Assembly: GCA_020226215.1 (NCBI GenBank)
Contig: CM035229.1
Span: 83,469,343 to 83,533,342, forward strand
Reading direction: 5' to 3'
Length of the DNA stretch: 64,000 nt
Source of the DNA: Sindora glabra
Lineage: Eukaryota > Streptophyta > Magnoliopsida > Fabales > Fabaceae
Shown: piece after piece, positions 23,470 to 34,479 of the stretch
How positions within the stretch are numbered: the stretch's first letter is position 1
Layout of the letters: every line of letters starts with the position of its first letter
Made by a program: the position numbers and the translations under genes
Notes under the pieces: model-generated
Told to the model about the DNA's origin: nothing
Database searches by the model: none
What the model saw: the letters and a program-made list of their open reading frames with translations, nothing else

Positions 23470-25310
23470 AAAATATGCTAGTATATCCTCATCAGTGCCA
23501 GCTCCATCATCATCATCATGATCACCCTGGAAACGAGGACGGTAACACAATGGCCCTGGCTGAGAAGAGCCAGGTGGCTAGGCGGCAAGTGTAGGTGCAG
23601 TCGCAGTCACTAATATGGTCGGTCGAGGTGGTGTAGTAGCATCAAATGGCGGCAACGGGAGGACAATACCCTGCTGTCTAAGAATGGACGTGATCTGACT
23701 AAGGTAAGTCCCCTACTGCTGTAGCATCTAGTGTTGCTGAGTGATTTGCTGCTCCTGATGATCCAGCCGCTGCTGCTGGACATGTACCAACCGCTGGCTA
23801 TGTCTATGCTCGTCCCAAATCTGTTGTAACTGCTCCTACAGCTCACCAACCTGAGACACATATTGCAAGCTCTCCCCAACACTAGAGGTGGCCGCCGAAT
23901 GAGAGGAATGACCAGCCAGCACATGCCCAACGGCCTTCCTGTAGCCTCGACGAATGCCAAGCATCTCATGAGCGATGGCAGCCTCATCTATCTGTACAGG
24001 AGTACCGAAACAACTAGTAAACGATACACTAAACTTAGTCACTAGCTCAGTCATCCTCGCCTATAATCATTAAAGTAAAATTCAATGATATATATTACAA
24101 GATATATTCATAAAATTCTATTTAAAATATAAAATTCAACTTACATATTACTTCTGAGGGATCGGATGCACCCACTTCCCTTGATCTGTACGTGTGTCGG
24201 TTCCTAAAATTATCATGAACTGACTGCAGCTCACCAGTATCTCTATTCCTCTATTCATTTTTTGTATGAGAAAAAAAGCATGAAAATAAATAAACAATGA
24301 ACAAGAAGCTAACTAATAAAATGTATGTTTAAAAATTGAATAAAAAGGTTAAATTACCTTATCAAAGCGATATGCAGCAATAGATTTCGACCCATGTCGA
24401 TTATTCACAACCTTCTGCGCTTTATTATTTGCATTCCTCCTAGAGAACTCCTGCAAAGCAAAAAAATCAAATATTGCATGGAGTTTACAATTTAGATCTG
24501 ATAAATAGTAATATAATTTTGTAGAATGTCATACTTACCATGTACTCGTCACTGTCAAAAAAATCCACACACCTATGCCATGTTTGCAATGACATAGAGC
24601 ACGGCACACAGCATCTCGCACAATTCAAATCGTAGTCCTGCTCCCGATCACCCCCATGCTCCAAAAAGTACTTGTTTAACGTGTACTTCCAATCCCTGTA
24701 CAAGTCTGTAGCAGACCACATCAATCCGAAAATCGCTCTATCCCGATCACCCTCCAAGATGCCCTGGAACTTGAAGTGGGACTGCATTAAAAGAGATTTA
24801 GCAAAATTTGTGAGTAATTTACTTAAAAATTTCATTCTAAAAAAAATAAATCAGCAATTAGAATAGATAGATACTTACACAAACCTCCTGCACTACTCTG
24901 TCTCGGATCTCCTGAGGTATAGCCTGCCATGACCTATAATAAGGCGGTACATGGGCTCAGATCATGCTGCCAATATCATGAGAGAGATGGCTAACATTTT
25001 CACTAACTGCATGCCATGTACAAGTCGTATCAAACTGTATAGGCACCGGTCTCCCCCCACTCCTACCTATTTTCTCGTACAGCCTAAGGGACCTATTTGG
25101 ACCCCTCTTTCTCGTAGTTGCCACTTTGATAGATAAAGAAAAACATTAAAACCCTAACAATGTATATTTAGTCAATCTCAAGTATGCACAGTTAAGAAAA
25201 GATACCTAACCCCTCGCACTGCGATAGAATATGGGTGGGTCGCTGCGAAGGGTTCCCTCTAGCATTACCTCCATGATATCACGACTCGATATTCACCATG
25301 ACTATAATAA
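23470..25310 (-). pseudogene. Second CACTA ORF (Transposase_24 / Ptta-En-Spm family)
   Basis: Minus-strand pieces in order: GRPVPIQFDTT with HLSHDIGSMI and YYRSWQAIPQEIRDRV (about 25090-24890), which is the 'plant transposase' motif. Next come FQGILEGDRDRAIFGLMWSA and DLYRDWKYTLNKYFLEHGG (about 24790-24640), DLNCARCCVPCSMSLQTWHRCVDFFDSDEY (about 24620-24540), then the tail with DEAAIAHEMLGIRRGYRKAVGHVLAG (about 23990-23900) and a Gln/Ser-rich end. The pieces are separated by likely introns and some stops. In En/Spm the accessory protein binds subterminal repeats; that function is inferred from the family. It is listed as a pseudogene because no continuous model without breaks was found. Confidence 0.75.
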
Positions 25311-25453
25311 CACATTAAACAAATAGTTATGAGTAAAAATCCACATTCAAATTAAATAGTTATTTCAACAAATATGACCTAATAGTATCATATAACTTAT
25401 TTTACCAATCATGCTTACATGATTACGAGATGTAAGCAAATATTTAAGGTTCC

Positions 25454-28400
25454 CTAGTCGGAATCAGTATCGATGACCCTAACAAACTCATGGTCATCAG
25501 TTTCTTCGTCGTTATCAAATTGTGAAAGTCCCTCCTCCATATAATCCTCAATCATTTCATCTTCCAAATTGCCTTCATCATCAATGGAGACGTCATCCTC
25601 ATAAGCACCAGATCCAACGTTCCTGGAAGGTGGAATGATTGAAAGACCATGTCTTTGATTACTTAAATCTACTAGATGAAAATCTCTAAGATCAATTGTG
25701 AGGTTGAAATTGGATGAGTTACTATCTTGCAGGAATAGTAAATCCTCTGCACTATCTCTATCACTAGGTAAATCCCATAGGTTGTAATGCACTATATTAT
25801 GGACAATCCTCCAATTTGGTCCATTAAAGAGATCCTCAGTGTAAAAAAATTGCTTTGCTTAGGTAGCCAGAATGTAAGGATCATCTCTATACCATTGCCC
25901 ATTAATGGATATACTTGTGGTATTCTTATCAATGTAAAATTTCTTCTTTGTCGGGTCCGTGTCATATCATTTGCATTTAAATAAAGTCACACTGCACTTG
26001 TTTAAGTAAGTCAACTCTATGATGTCTTCCAGTACCCCATAGAATATGTTACCATCAGTGTCTGGAACAGAAATTCCACTGTTTTGTGTTTTGTGCTTCG
26101 CATCCCGACTTTCTACTACAAAGCACACTCTATTTACAATACATGCAGAGTATATCATGATTATGAAACTAGGACCAGATGCTAATAAAAGTAGTTCTTC
26201 GGTTGCCTCTGGGGAACCGTTCTTGTGTAAATGGTACATCTACCAAAAAAATATTTTATGAAAAGAAATAACTTGAATGATTAGTAAGAGTAATGAACAT
26301 TTATTTTTTTTTGGTTTGGTGTATCTGGGAAGAACAAAAACCTTACCTTCAAGTAAAATCATAAAGGAAATTTATTTTTTTGTAAGGTGTCAATATTTTC
26401 AGCACCATTTCGTTTGAGTTCTCATCGATGCTTACTACAAAACAAAGATAATTTAGTCCATTATACATATTTAGGAGAAAAGTACAAATGAGCTTAGAAA
26501 CTTATTGGAGATAGTTTTCGATCTCATTACAATTATTCAAGATGTACCACACTGTAACATCTCGATCCTTCCTATCGAAGTGAGAAATAGACTTCTTCCC
26601 CATAAGTCGACATTAGGATCGAAATACTAGCAATGCCCTTCTTGTTTCAATGGGTGCTATATCTTGATTTCGATCAGGCCGGTTGAATCTAGTTTCCATT
26701 CCTTCCAAGTACATAGAAAAGAATGTTAATGCCTCATCAACAATGTACCTTTCTATGATTGAACCCTCCAGTCAAGCACAATTTTGGACATAATCCTTTA
26801 AATTTTTTATATACCTCTCGTATGGGTACATCCATCGAAAGTGAATGGGCCCAGCTTCCAGTGCTTCATCTGGCAAATGCATCATTAAGTGAACCATTAT
26901 GTTGAAGAATGCTGGAAGGTATATCCTTTCAAGCTTGCATAAAATAATAATGATATCTTGTTTGGCTTGCAGAATATCCTTCCTGTTGAGAGTTCTAGCA
27001 TATATTTGATTAAAAAAATTGCACAACTCAACAAGTGGATATGATAATTCCTTTGGTAAAAAAGCTCGAATTCCTAGTCCTAACAATCTTTGCACAATGA
27101 CATGACAGTCATGTCATTTTAATCATTTTAACTTCATATCACGATCTGTGACATGCTTTTGAAAACTCCTAGCAAACCCATCTGAAAATTTCACATTCTT
27201 TATATATGTGCAAAATTGTTTATGCTCTTCCTGATTAAGCATATATGCAGCATATGGCTTGAAAAGTTAACCTCTCTGCTCATATAGATGTAAGTTGGGT
27301 CTTATCTTCATGTTTGCTAGATCTCATCTTGCATTGTTTGTATCTTTTATTTTATGCTCAATATCCAATAGGGTACCCAGAATACTGTCACATATATTCT
27401 TCTCAACATACATTACATCAATGTTATGTCTTAGGTTCATTGTCGGCCAATATAAGAGATCAAAAAATATACTTCTCTTACTCCAATTGAGTTCATCAGC
27501 ACCCCTCTTTCACTTTATACTACCAAATTGAGCATGTTTACCAGGAAGTTTTTGTGCCACCCTACTTAGTTGATCCATGATAATGTCATTGGTAAGAGGA
27601 CGAGGAGAGGCTCTTCTCTCCGACCTCTCATTGAATTCTTTACTGTTTCTCCATATATGACTTCTCGGAAGCCAACGACGATGACCAATATAAGCTATTT
27701 TTCCCCTAACTCGAATTAATGGAGTATCTAAATTGCATGTAGGACATACTTTATATCTTTATCCACTCCAACTAGAAAGACTACTTCGAGCAGGAAAATT
27801 ATTTACATTCCATAACAAAGCTGCCCTATTATTGAACATCGTCTTTGTATTCGCATCTCGAGTTTCAACTCCCTTCTCCCATAAATGTCTCAACTCTTCT
27901 ATAACCGGTTATAAGAAGACATTGATATCCTTAGTTGGATACTGCGGACCTGGGATTAATAGGGTCAGCATTAAAAAAGACTGATTCATGCACATCCATG
28001 GTGGCAAGTTATAAGTAGTCATCACCACTAGCCACATGCTATAGGACAGGTTCCTATCACCAAAATGTTTAAATCCATCAGCACTTAAATCTAACCTAAC
28101 ATTTCATGGGTCAGCTGACAAATTAGGGTACCTCTTATCAAACTCCTGCTAAGCTTTTCCATCAACGGGATGTCACATTACCCCCTCATCTATTGACCTT
28201 CCAATATGATGCCATATCATATTCTTCACAGTATGTCTTGACCCATACAATCGCTTCAACCGAGGAATTATTGAAAAATATCAAACCACTTTTTGAGGAA
28301 CCTTTTTTCCTTTCGTATTCTTATTTATCTATCGGCTCTTCCCACAAATTGGACAATTCTCTTCCGAAGCATGTTCTTTCCAGAAAAGTGCACAATCATG

Positions 28401-29048
28401 TTTGCATACATGGATTGATTCATACCCCAACCCCAGCTTGTTGAGCCATTTCCTTGCACCGTAATATGATTCGAGTAATTTATTATCATTCGAAAGTGCC
28501 TCCTTCAACAACTTCAAAAGAGCATCAAATAACTTATTTGTCCACTTATGTAGAACCTTCAAGTGCATGAGTTTCACCAGGAAGTTTAAGGTTAAAAATG
28601 ATATGCATCTTGGGTACAATTCTTTCTTTACTTGTTCGAATAAGTTATCACAACTACTATAATTTGTTCTAGTGTCTTCGCTAGGTGCATTCTTGTTCCC
28701 TTCCGCATCATTGCGAGCTATTACATTCGGCACATAAGGCCCGATGAAATCTTATATAATGTCCACTATCTCATTTACATTGCTGGGAGATACCCCACTC
28801 GTCCCTCTAGAGTTTGAAATATCTGCTTTACCATGGTATACTCAATTTATATATAATGGATGAAATCCATTATCTATAACATGTGCCTCCAACATTGGTA
28901 ATGTTTGAAACAATAAATTTACACACTTTTTGCATGGGTATCTCACCAAACCCCTTTCATTAATAAAATTTTTAATTCTTTGAACAAACACCATTGCACT
29001 ATTCCAACAAGCGATTTGGTAGATGTATCTAACTTTTATCTATAGGCA
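25454..29048 (-). pseudogene. CACTA TNP2-type transposase, nearly complete but broken
   Basis: Read on the minus strand from the ATG at 29048. The transposase-associated domain comes first (DKS-stop-IHLP, a Trp codon turned to stop, then PCKKCVNLLFQ). It is followed by LFEQVKKELYP, LSFLVKLMHLKVLHKW-like, GLGYESIHVCKHDCALFWKEH and CPICGKSR (28329-28733). The TNP2 core is at about 28100-27200 (LPPWMCMNQ, LLIPGPQYP, KVCPTCNLDT, GHRRWLPRSH). DUF4218 is at 26772-27095 (LERIYLPAFFNIMVHLMMHL, FRWMYPYERYIKNLK), DUF4216 at 25967-26239 (FVVESRDAKHKTQNSGI, YGVLEDIIELTYL), and an Asp/Glu-rich tail ends at 25454. The family and order are clear. At least five stops or shifts lie between open segments, so this copy probably gives no active enzyme. 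Confidence 0.88.
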
Positions 29049-30290
29049 TTGTATCACTGAACAGGAAGAAAATAGCTTCAGGTGGAACATAGTGTTATGA
29101 ACAATTTTTGGTATGTACCCTAACTACACCATATCACTCTAACTCTAAAGGGTAAGCTCCTATCCCATTCGAGATATGTTTGTAGTCATCTTTTTCCAAT
29201 TTATCCATACTCATTGTTTGTTTCGTGCAAAAATTTCGGCAGCATCTCCCCATAGTTCTCCAAGTGTGTAAACTATACGTCCATATAGTTTATACCTAGA
29301 GAACAGTTAGAATGCTAAGATATTTCTACAATATCAAACAAGAGTCAGATAAATTGTTAATTACAACTACAAGGTATATCTCAAACTGTCCAACTTTTCA
29401 GGATAATTCAAGAGTTGGTTGATGCACAGAGATCAACCAACCCTTAAACGGGTCTAAACTTATAATGCAAATGAAGTTCTAGTTAAAGTTATTATATAAA
29501 TATGTTTATAATAATTAAAAATAAAGATACGACATTGTATGGAATTCATTATTTACATATCAGTATTGTTGTTTAAGTATCTTATTTCTGAGATTAATTT
29601 TTTTAAGTATCTGCAGCAATTATTATGTTTCACCACTTGCATTTAGGAATTCAAGTGTGTAGCATACTCTAGTATATTCATAAGATGCACAATTAAACTC
29701 TTTTAGAGACACGTGTATTTTATGAGTACTTATAAATTATCATAGGAAGAAAATTTTCAAATTTTTTCTATTGTATGGTCGTTTTGATTGTTTTGTCTGA
29801 AATTCTTTTTATAAGAAATATCATGTACATTTTTACTCAACCATAATATGTCACATTATTGTAATTAAGTAACAAAATTTATTGTTAATTTCATAAGATA
29901 TTCAATAATGCAATGTTATTGTAATTTTAGTTATTAGAATTATGTACATAAAATATATTTTTTAAAATAATAAAATCATAATTGGTATTCTTTAGAAATT
30001 ACACTCCTAGTTTTGAAAAAGATATTTTAACCCAATATAAAAATGAGATCAAATGGAGTTTGAAATTGTAAATAAAAAAATATTTCACTTAATTACATAA
30101 TGTGAAGTTGAAGATAATAAAATATAATTCAAGAAATATGGTAATATTATTTATTCTGATTGTGTTTAGGGGTCTAACTTTAGAAAATAAATTTGACTAA
30201 CCAATTTTCAAAAATTATTCAATTACAAATTTTTTTATTTTTAGGAATAAAATGTATATTTAATTTATCCAAAAAGCGGTGATTTTCATT

Positions 30291-30925
30291 TGACCTCAAG
30301 TTTAATTGAATTTCTTTTTATGTAGTGTAGATAGTATAATTTGGATGGTTATGTTTAATTTTCATGTGGCCTTAAGTTTAATTAGTTTTTTCTTAATATG
30401 TGGTATAAATACTATATTTTGGATTGTTAGGTTTCGATATCAATCTTAATTAAGAAAGAGATTATATTATTATAATCTCTTATTGTCTAAACTATGTTTA
30501 CAAGTTTATTCTAATTTTTCTATGTTACATTATTTCTACAAAACTAATAATTTTGAAATCTCCTAAATTATAATGTAAATTTTAAATTTTGTGAATAAAA
30601 TATCATAAAGGGGTGAATCCCTTAATTGACCTCAAGTTTAATTAACTTTTTTTTATGTAGTGTAGATAGTATAATTTGGATTGTCATGTTTGATTTTCAT
30701 GAGGCCTTAAGTTTAATTAATTTTTTCTTAATATGTGGTATAAATACTATATTTTGGATTGTTAGGTTTCGATATCAATTTTAATTAAGAAAGAGATTAT
30801 ATTATTATAATCTCTTATTTTCTAGAATATGTTTACAAGTTTATTCTAATTTCCTATGTTACATTATTTCAACAAAAATAATAATTTTGAAATCTCCTAA
30901 AATACAACCTAAATTTTAAATAAGT
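30291..30925. repeat. Two-copy tandem repeat (period 336 bp) with internal hairpin, upstream of TNP2
   Basis: The copies start at 30292 and 30628 with GACCTCAAGTTTAATT. Each unit has an inner half-repeat (TGACCTCAAGTTTAATT, then GGCCTTAAGTTTAATTA about 75 bp later). Each also has the palindrome AAGAGATTATA-TTAT-TATAATCTCTT, a perfect 11-bp stem, ahead of TGTTTACAAGTTTATTCTAAT. Position on the 5' side of the transposase suggests a promoter or leader region; that role is inference. Confidence 0.9.
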
Positions 30926-31309
30926 TAAGAAAAATTACCCTAAATAAAGTCAATGTTTACAATATACAATACTAAATAATATGCAATTTCTCATCAAATT
31001 AAATATATTATCAACTCTATTAATTCATTACAAATAATTAATTTCATAAATTACATTTCACAATGAAAATATTATAAAATTTAATTTACATACCTCAACA
31101 GCAAAAATCTACTGATTAAATATAATCCAAAAACATCCCACGAACAATTATGAGTGCTAACAATAACTAATAAATTAAAATTACAAATATGTTAAAAAAT
31201 TAATACACAACAAGATATATAAAAAATAAATAAATTAACTATAAAAAAATTTACAAGAGAAACTCACCTTAAGTCCACAGTTTTTCTTTTGAAATCACGT
31301 AAATGGCGC

Positions 31310-31875
31310 CGATGGGTTTTTATAGACGGACTCTTCAACGAAGACAAAAATTCTTAATCGTCTTTGAAGGGTCGTCGGTGAAAGATAAAACTTTCAGCGA
31401 TGACATTGTCACCGCTGAAAGCCTGATCTATTCCTAAAAGCAAACCTTTCAGTAACAACAATGTCGTCAGTAAAAGTCGAAACTTTCAGTGACGACAATG
31501 TCATCGTTGAAGGTTCGTCTTGGAAATAGAGCTAGGCCTTCAGCAATGACACATGTCATCGCTGAAAGACATCTTTCACCGAAGACTTTTTGTCCTTGTT
31601 GAAGCATAGTTTTAACGACGACACATGTCGTTACTGAAAAGTTCGACCTTTCAGCAATGACAATGTCATTGCTGAAAGGTCTATTCTTGGCGGCAAAAAT
31701 TTTTCAGCCCTATACTGACGACAAATGTCATCGTTAATACCTTTATTTTTCCTGCCACTTTTTTTCAACTCCCTCCAACAGTAGTTTAGACTTCACTGAC
31801 GACATAGTCGTCATTAAAAATATTACTGATGACCAAATTATTGTCATTGCTAAAAATATCGTCGTTGTTGCTATT
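31310..31875. repeat. CACTA subterminal repeat array, right end
   Basis: More than a dozen units of the type TTCAGCGATGACA / TGTCATCGCTGAAAG, often as inverted pairs that form short palindromes (for example 31500-31570). The centres are partly diverged from the left array. Confidence 0.9.
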
Positions 31876-32429
31876 TTTTCTTGTAGTGAGATGATATATA
31901 TTAATTTTAAATTTATAAAGTTTAAGAGGGTAATTTTTATATTTTCAAAGTTAAAGGGGATAAAATTTAATCAACTCAAAATTAAAAGGGCTAATTTATA
32001 TTTTTCTAAAAATATATAATAAAAAAATGAAATATAAAATAAATTTAAGGTGAAAATTTTAAAAACTTAATCTATTGTTTGAAATAATTAAAAATATAAA
32101 AAATTCACTTCATTTGATTGAATTCAAGAAATCAAGGAATGCAAACTTTGATAAGCATGGAGGGCCCGGAAAGAGAAAGGTTAGTAGGTAAATCAGGGGA
32201 TATGGAAACCAATCCTCTTCACACAAAAACTATTCACTAAATGAATTGAATTATATATGAAGAATATATGAGTTTTAAAGAAGGAGTAAGAAAAAACTCA
32301 CAGATAAGGAAAAAAATGTGCTAAGATTATGAAATAATGTTTATAAAAATTTTTAATCATAATTCTACAACTTCTCAAATATTACTCTTACATTTTTTTT
32401 CTAAACCTTACTAGGATTCTTACATAAAT

Positions 32430-33608
32430 TTTATTATTGCTCATATTATTTTTTTTTTCATATCTCAAATTTTTATTCAGTATAAATATTTATAATTTAA
32501 AAGACTTGTCTAATATGTAATTATAATCTTATTCTAAGAAAAAACTTAAACGAAAAAAAAAATTACTCATAATAGAAAATGAGATGTTCATTAATGGTAC
32601 GTTTATTTCGATAAAAAATATTCTTCATAATAATATAATTATAAAATAGTAAAATTAGGAAAGATAGTTTATTTATTTAATATAAAAATTAAAAATATCA
32701 TTTATTTCAAGGAATAATTTAATTTTTATATTATTATGATTTTATGTATTATTTTTTAATTACAAATCACCCAAGAAGTAAATAATATTTATTATTTTAT
32801 TGGTCAAATTGGCATTACTAAATAATCTGATAATATCTTTTCGAAATCTGAAAATTCAATTCAGCTCCTAATTTGGGTGCATATATAGTTTTTCATTAAA
32901 TAAATGGAGCATTTATTTATAATATATGTTCTTAATCTTAGTCAATAAATAAAAATTAATTATTAATTTGTGTAATTTTTAATTTTCTATAAGATAAAAA
33001 TATATTTTTTATAATGTAAATCTCATAGATAACTGATAAACTTAATAATTGTTTTTTATTTATCGGATGAGACCAAACACAAGCGTTACGGGTAGAGCAT
33101 TCTAAAATTTCTCATGGATTTGTTAATTGATACTTAGTCGCACTCATTGAGGTGTTTTGTACGTTGGAGTTTGGGTCGTAGTGTCAACGCCTCTCGTAGA
33201 TGGTTCCATGTATTCTCCCGGAAAGTCTCCGTTTATTTTTAATTAAAATATTACACTTCCTACTTTTAAAACATTTTTAATCAGTTATGAAATATAGTAA
33301 CGTTAAATTTTAAATTGCATATGCAAATTGTTTAAATGTCATTTTTCATGGCTAAAAAATTAATTTTTTTTATATTTTTATTTATAAATTAATGTATCTT
33401 CACTGTATATATGCATAAATATATAAGGAATAATATTTAAAAAAGAATTAAATGTTATATTTTTATATAAGAATTTAGAATTTAAGTTTAGAGGAATGAT
33501 CTTTCTAACATAAGGGATAACATTTAAAGAAGAATTATAATTACAAAATTAGGACATTATATTTCATAATCGTATAAGTGTTTGAATGAGTAAAGTATAT
33601 AATTTAAA
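32430..33608 (+). repeat. Segmental duplication copy B (NHL-3 upstream DNA)
   Basis: This is the partner of 3467-4642. It carries no LTR at the left edge, so it shows the empty site for the copia insertion at 3466. Relative to copy A it lacks about 60 bp inside the conserved block (near 33180) and has an extra 54 bp or so near 33530. It runs on without a break into the NHL-3 promoter. Confidence 0.9.
33128..33230 (+). promoter_or_regulatory. Conserved NHL upstream block (NHL-3), partly deleted
   Basis: TTGATACTTAGTCGCACTCA, GTGTTTTGTACGTTGGAGTTT and CTCGTAGATGGTTCCATG match the NHL-1 block, but the middle (the CACCAAACA and AAAGTCAATGG parts) is missing. Confidence 0.55.
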
Positions 33609-33689
33609 AAATAAGAAATGCGTGTTGTAATTGTATAGAAGGAGGAAGTCGATGTAATTTGCTTGTGTATGCAAAACACATACCTTCCT

Positions 33690-33766
33690 CCATAAATACG
33701 TATATCCTCCTACGAGCATATCTCAATAATCACATCACATTCAACTGTCTCTTTCTTGATTCACAA
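33690..33766 (+). promoter_or_regulatory. Detached core promoter and 5' UTR of NHL-3
   Basis: CATAAATACG, TATATCCTCC, GCATATCTCAATAATCACAT, CACATTCAACTGTCTCTTTC and TTGATTCACAA match the NHL-4 5' region read on the minus strand (59590-59662: TATAAATACGCATATCC, GCATATCTCACCAATCACAT, CTTTCTTCATTCACAA). The match stops exactly at 33766, where a copia LTR begins, and continues after the element at 45064 (CACAAATCAAATTG). Rejoined, the TATA-to-ATG distance would be about 90 bp, like about 95 bp in NHL-4. The core promoter now lies 11.3 kb from its coding sequence. Confidence 0.85.
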
Positions 33767-34460
33767 TGTTGGAAAAATTATCAAAGTAACGTACAATAAA
33801 AATTAAATTATTCACTCAAATAAACTTCTTCCACATGTGTAATAAAATATATTATCAAAAAATATTATAAAAAAAATAAACCAAGAAACCAATAGTTTTT
33901 AATATGGAAATTCCCCAATATAAGAGTAAAAATCATGAAATCTAATGCAGTAAAAAAATTATTAATAAAATAATAAATATAATATTTTCTAAAAATTTTA
34001 GGGAATAACTAGTATAATAATTTTTCATCAAAATAAATGAAATTTTTAACAAAATTAACACAAATTACTATGTAAAATCAACTAATAAAAAAGAAGAAAA
34101 TCAGCAAAAAAAAATATGTATGACACTATCTAAATTACTAACAATAACATACTCAAATCTGATATGAATCTGAGTAAAAAATATGATAATTTTTCTTACA
34201 CAATTTGGCAAAAATAGATCCACTTACACGCATAGAATCCTTTCTCTACCATCCCTACACACACACACATAGATTCCTTATAACTTAAGGAAAGGCTATT
34301 TGATGCCAAACAAACTTAACTTTCCAAAACCCAAATAAGGTATATTACAATTTTGCCTTACATGCCTTTTTATTTTTTGATCTTTTGTATTTTTTTCTTT
34401 ATATAAAATAATAAATATAAAGAAACTACAGGTCCATTTAAGAGAAATTCACCATCAACA
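33767..34460 (-). mobile_element. 3' LTR of the NHL-3 copia
   Basis: This 694-bp left LTR aligns with the right one: CACATGTGTAATAAAA, GAAACCAATAGTTTTTAA, CTCAAATCTGATATGAAT, AAGGAAAGGCTATTT, ATATTACAATTTT and the ending CCATCAACA. The next bases on the minus strand are the purine-rich AAAGGGGAAGATT, the expected polypurine tract. Confidence 0.88.
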
Positions 34461-34479
34461 AATCTTCCCCTTTCGATAA

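Larger units (their letters stand above)
22777..31888 (-). mobile_element. 9.1-kb CACTA (En/Spm) transposon with both genes
   Basis: The left end is CACTACAGGAAAAT and the right end reads ATTTTTTCTTGTAGTG, so both termini are CACTA. They are flanked by the 3-bp target duplication AGA (22774-22776 and 31889-31891), the size made by this superfamily. Subterminal arrays of TTTAGCGACGACA-type motifs in both orientations lie at about 22798-23125 and 31310-31870. Inside, on the minus strand, are a TNP2-type transposase (25454-29048) and a second ORF (23470-25310). The 5' side (29049-31300) is long, non-coding and contains a 336-bp tandem repeat. It is the likely autonomous relative of the small element at 46606-48437, though several stops suggest this copy is now inactive. 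Confidence 0.93.
22368..32015. mobile_element. Older inverted-repeat (MITE-like) element, split by a CACTA insertion
   Basis: About 95 bp at 22370-22466 are the reverse complement of about 31912-32012 with moderate divergence. Both read ATATAAATTA, then CTTTT, then GTTGAATTTTACTCC or its relative GATTAAATTTTATCCC, then AACTTTGAAAAT, ending near TTTAAA-TTTATAA. The CACTA element 22777-31888 sits between the arms. Without it the element would be about 540 bp. The exact ends and target duplication were not resolved because the surroundings are poly-A/T rich. Confidence 0.65.

Noticed and set aside
34120..34200. A separate small insertion in the left copia LTR opposite solo LTR T
   Set aside because: The left LTR reads straight through this point; the insertion is only in the right LTR.
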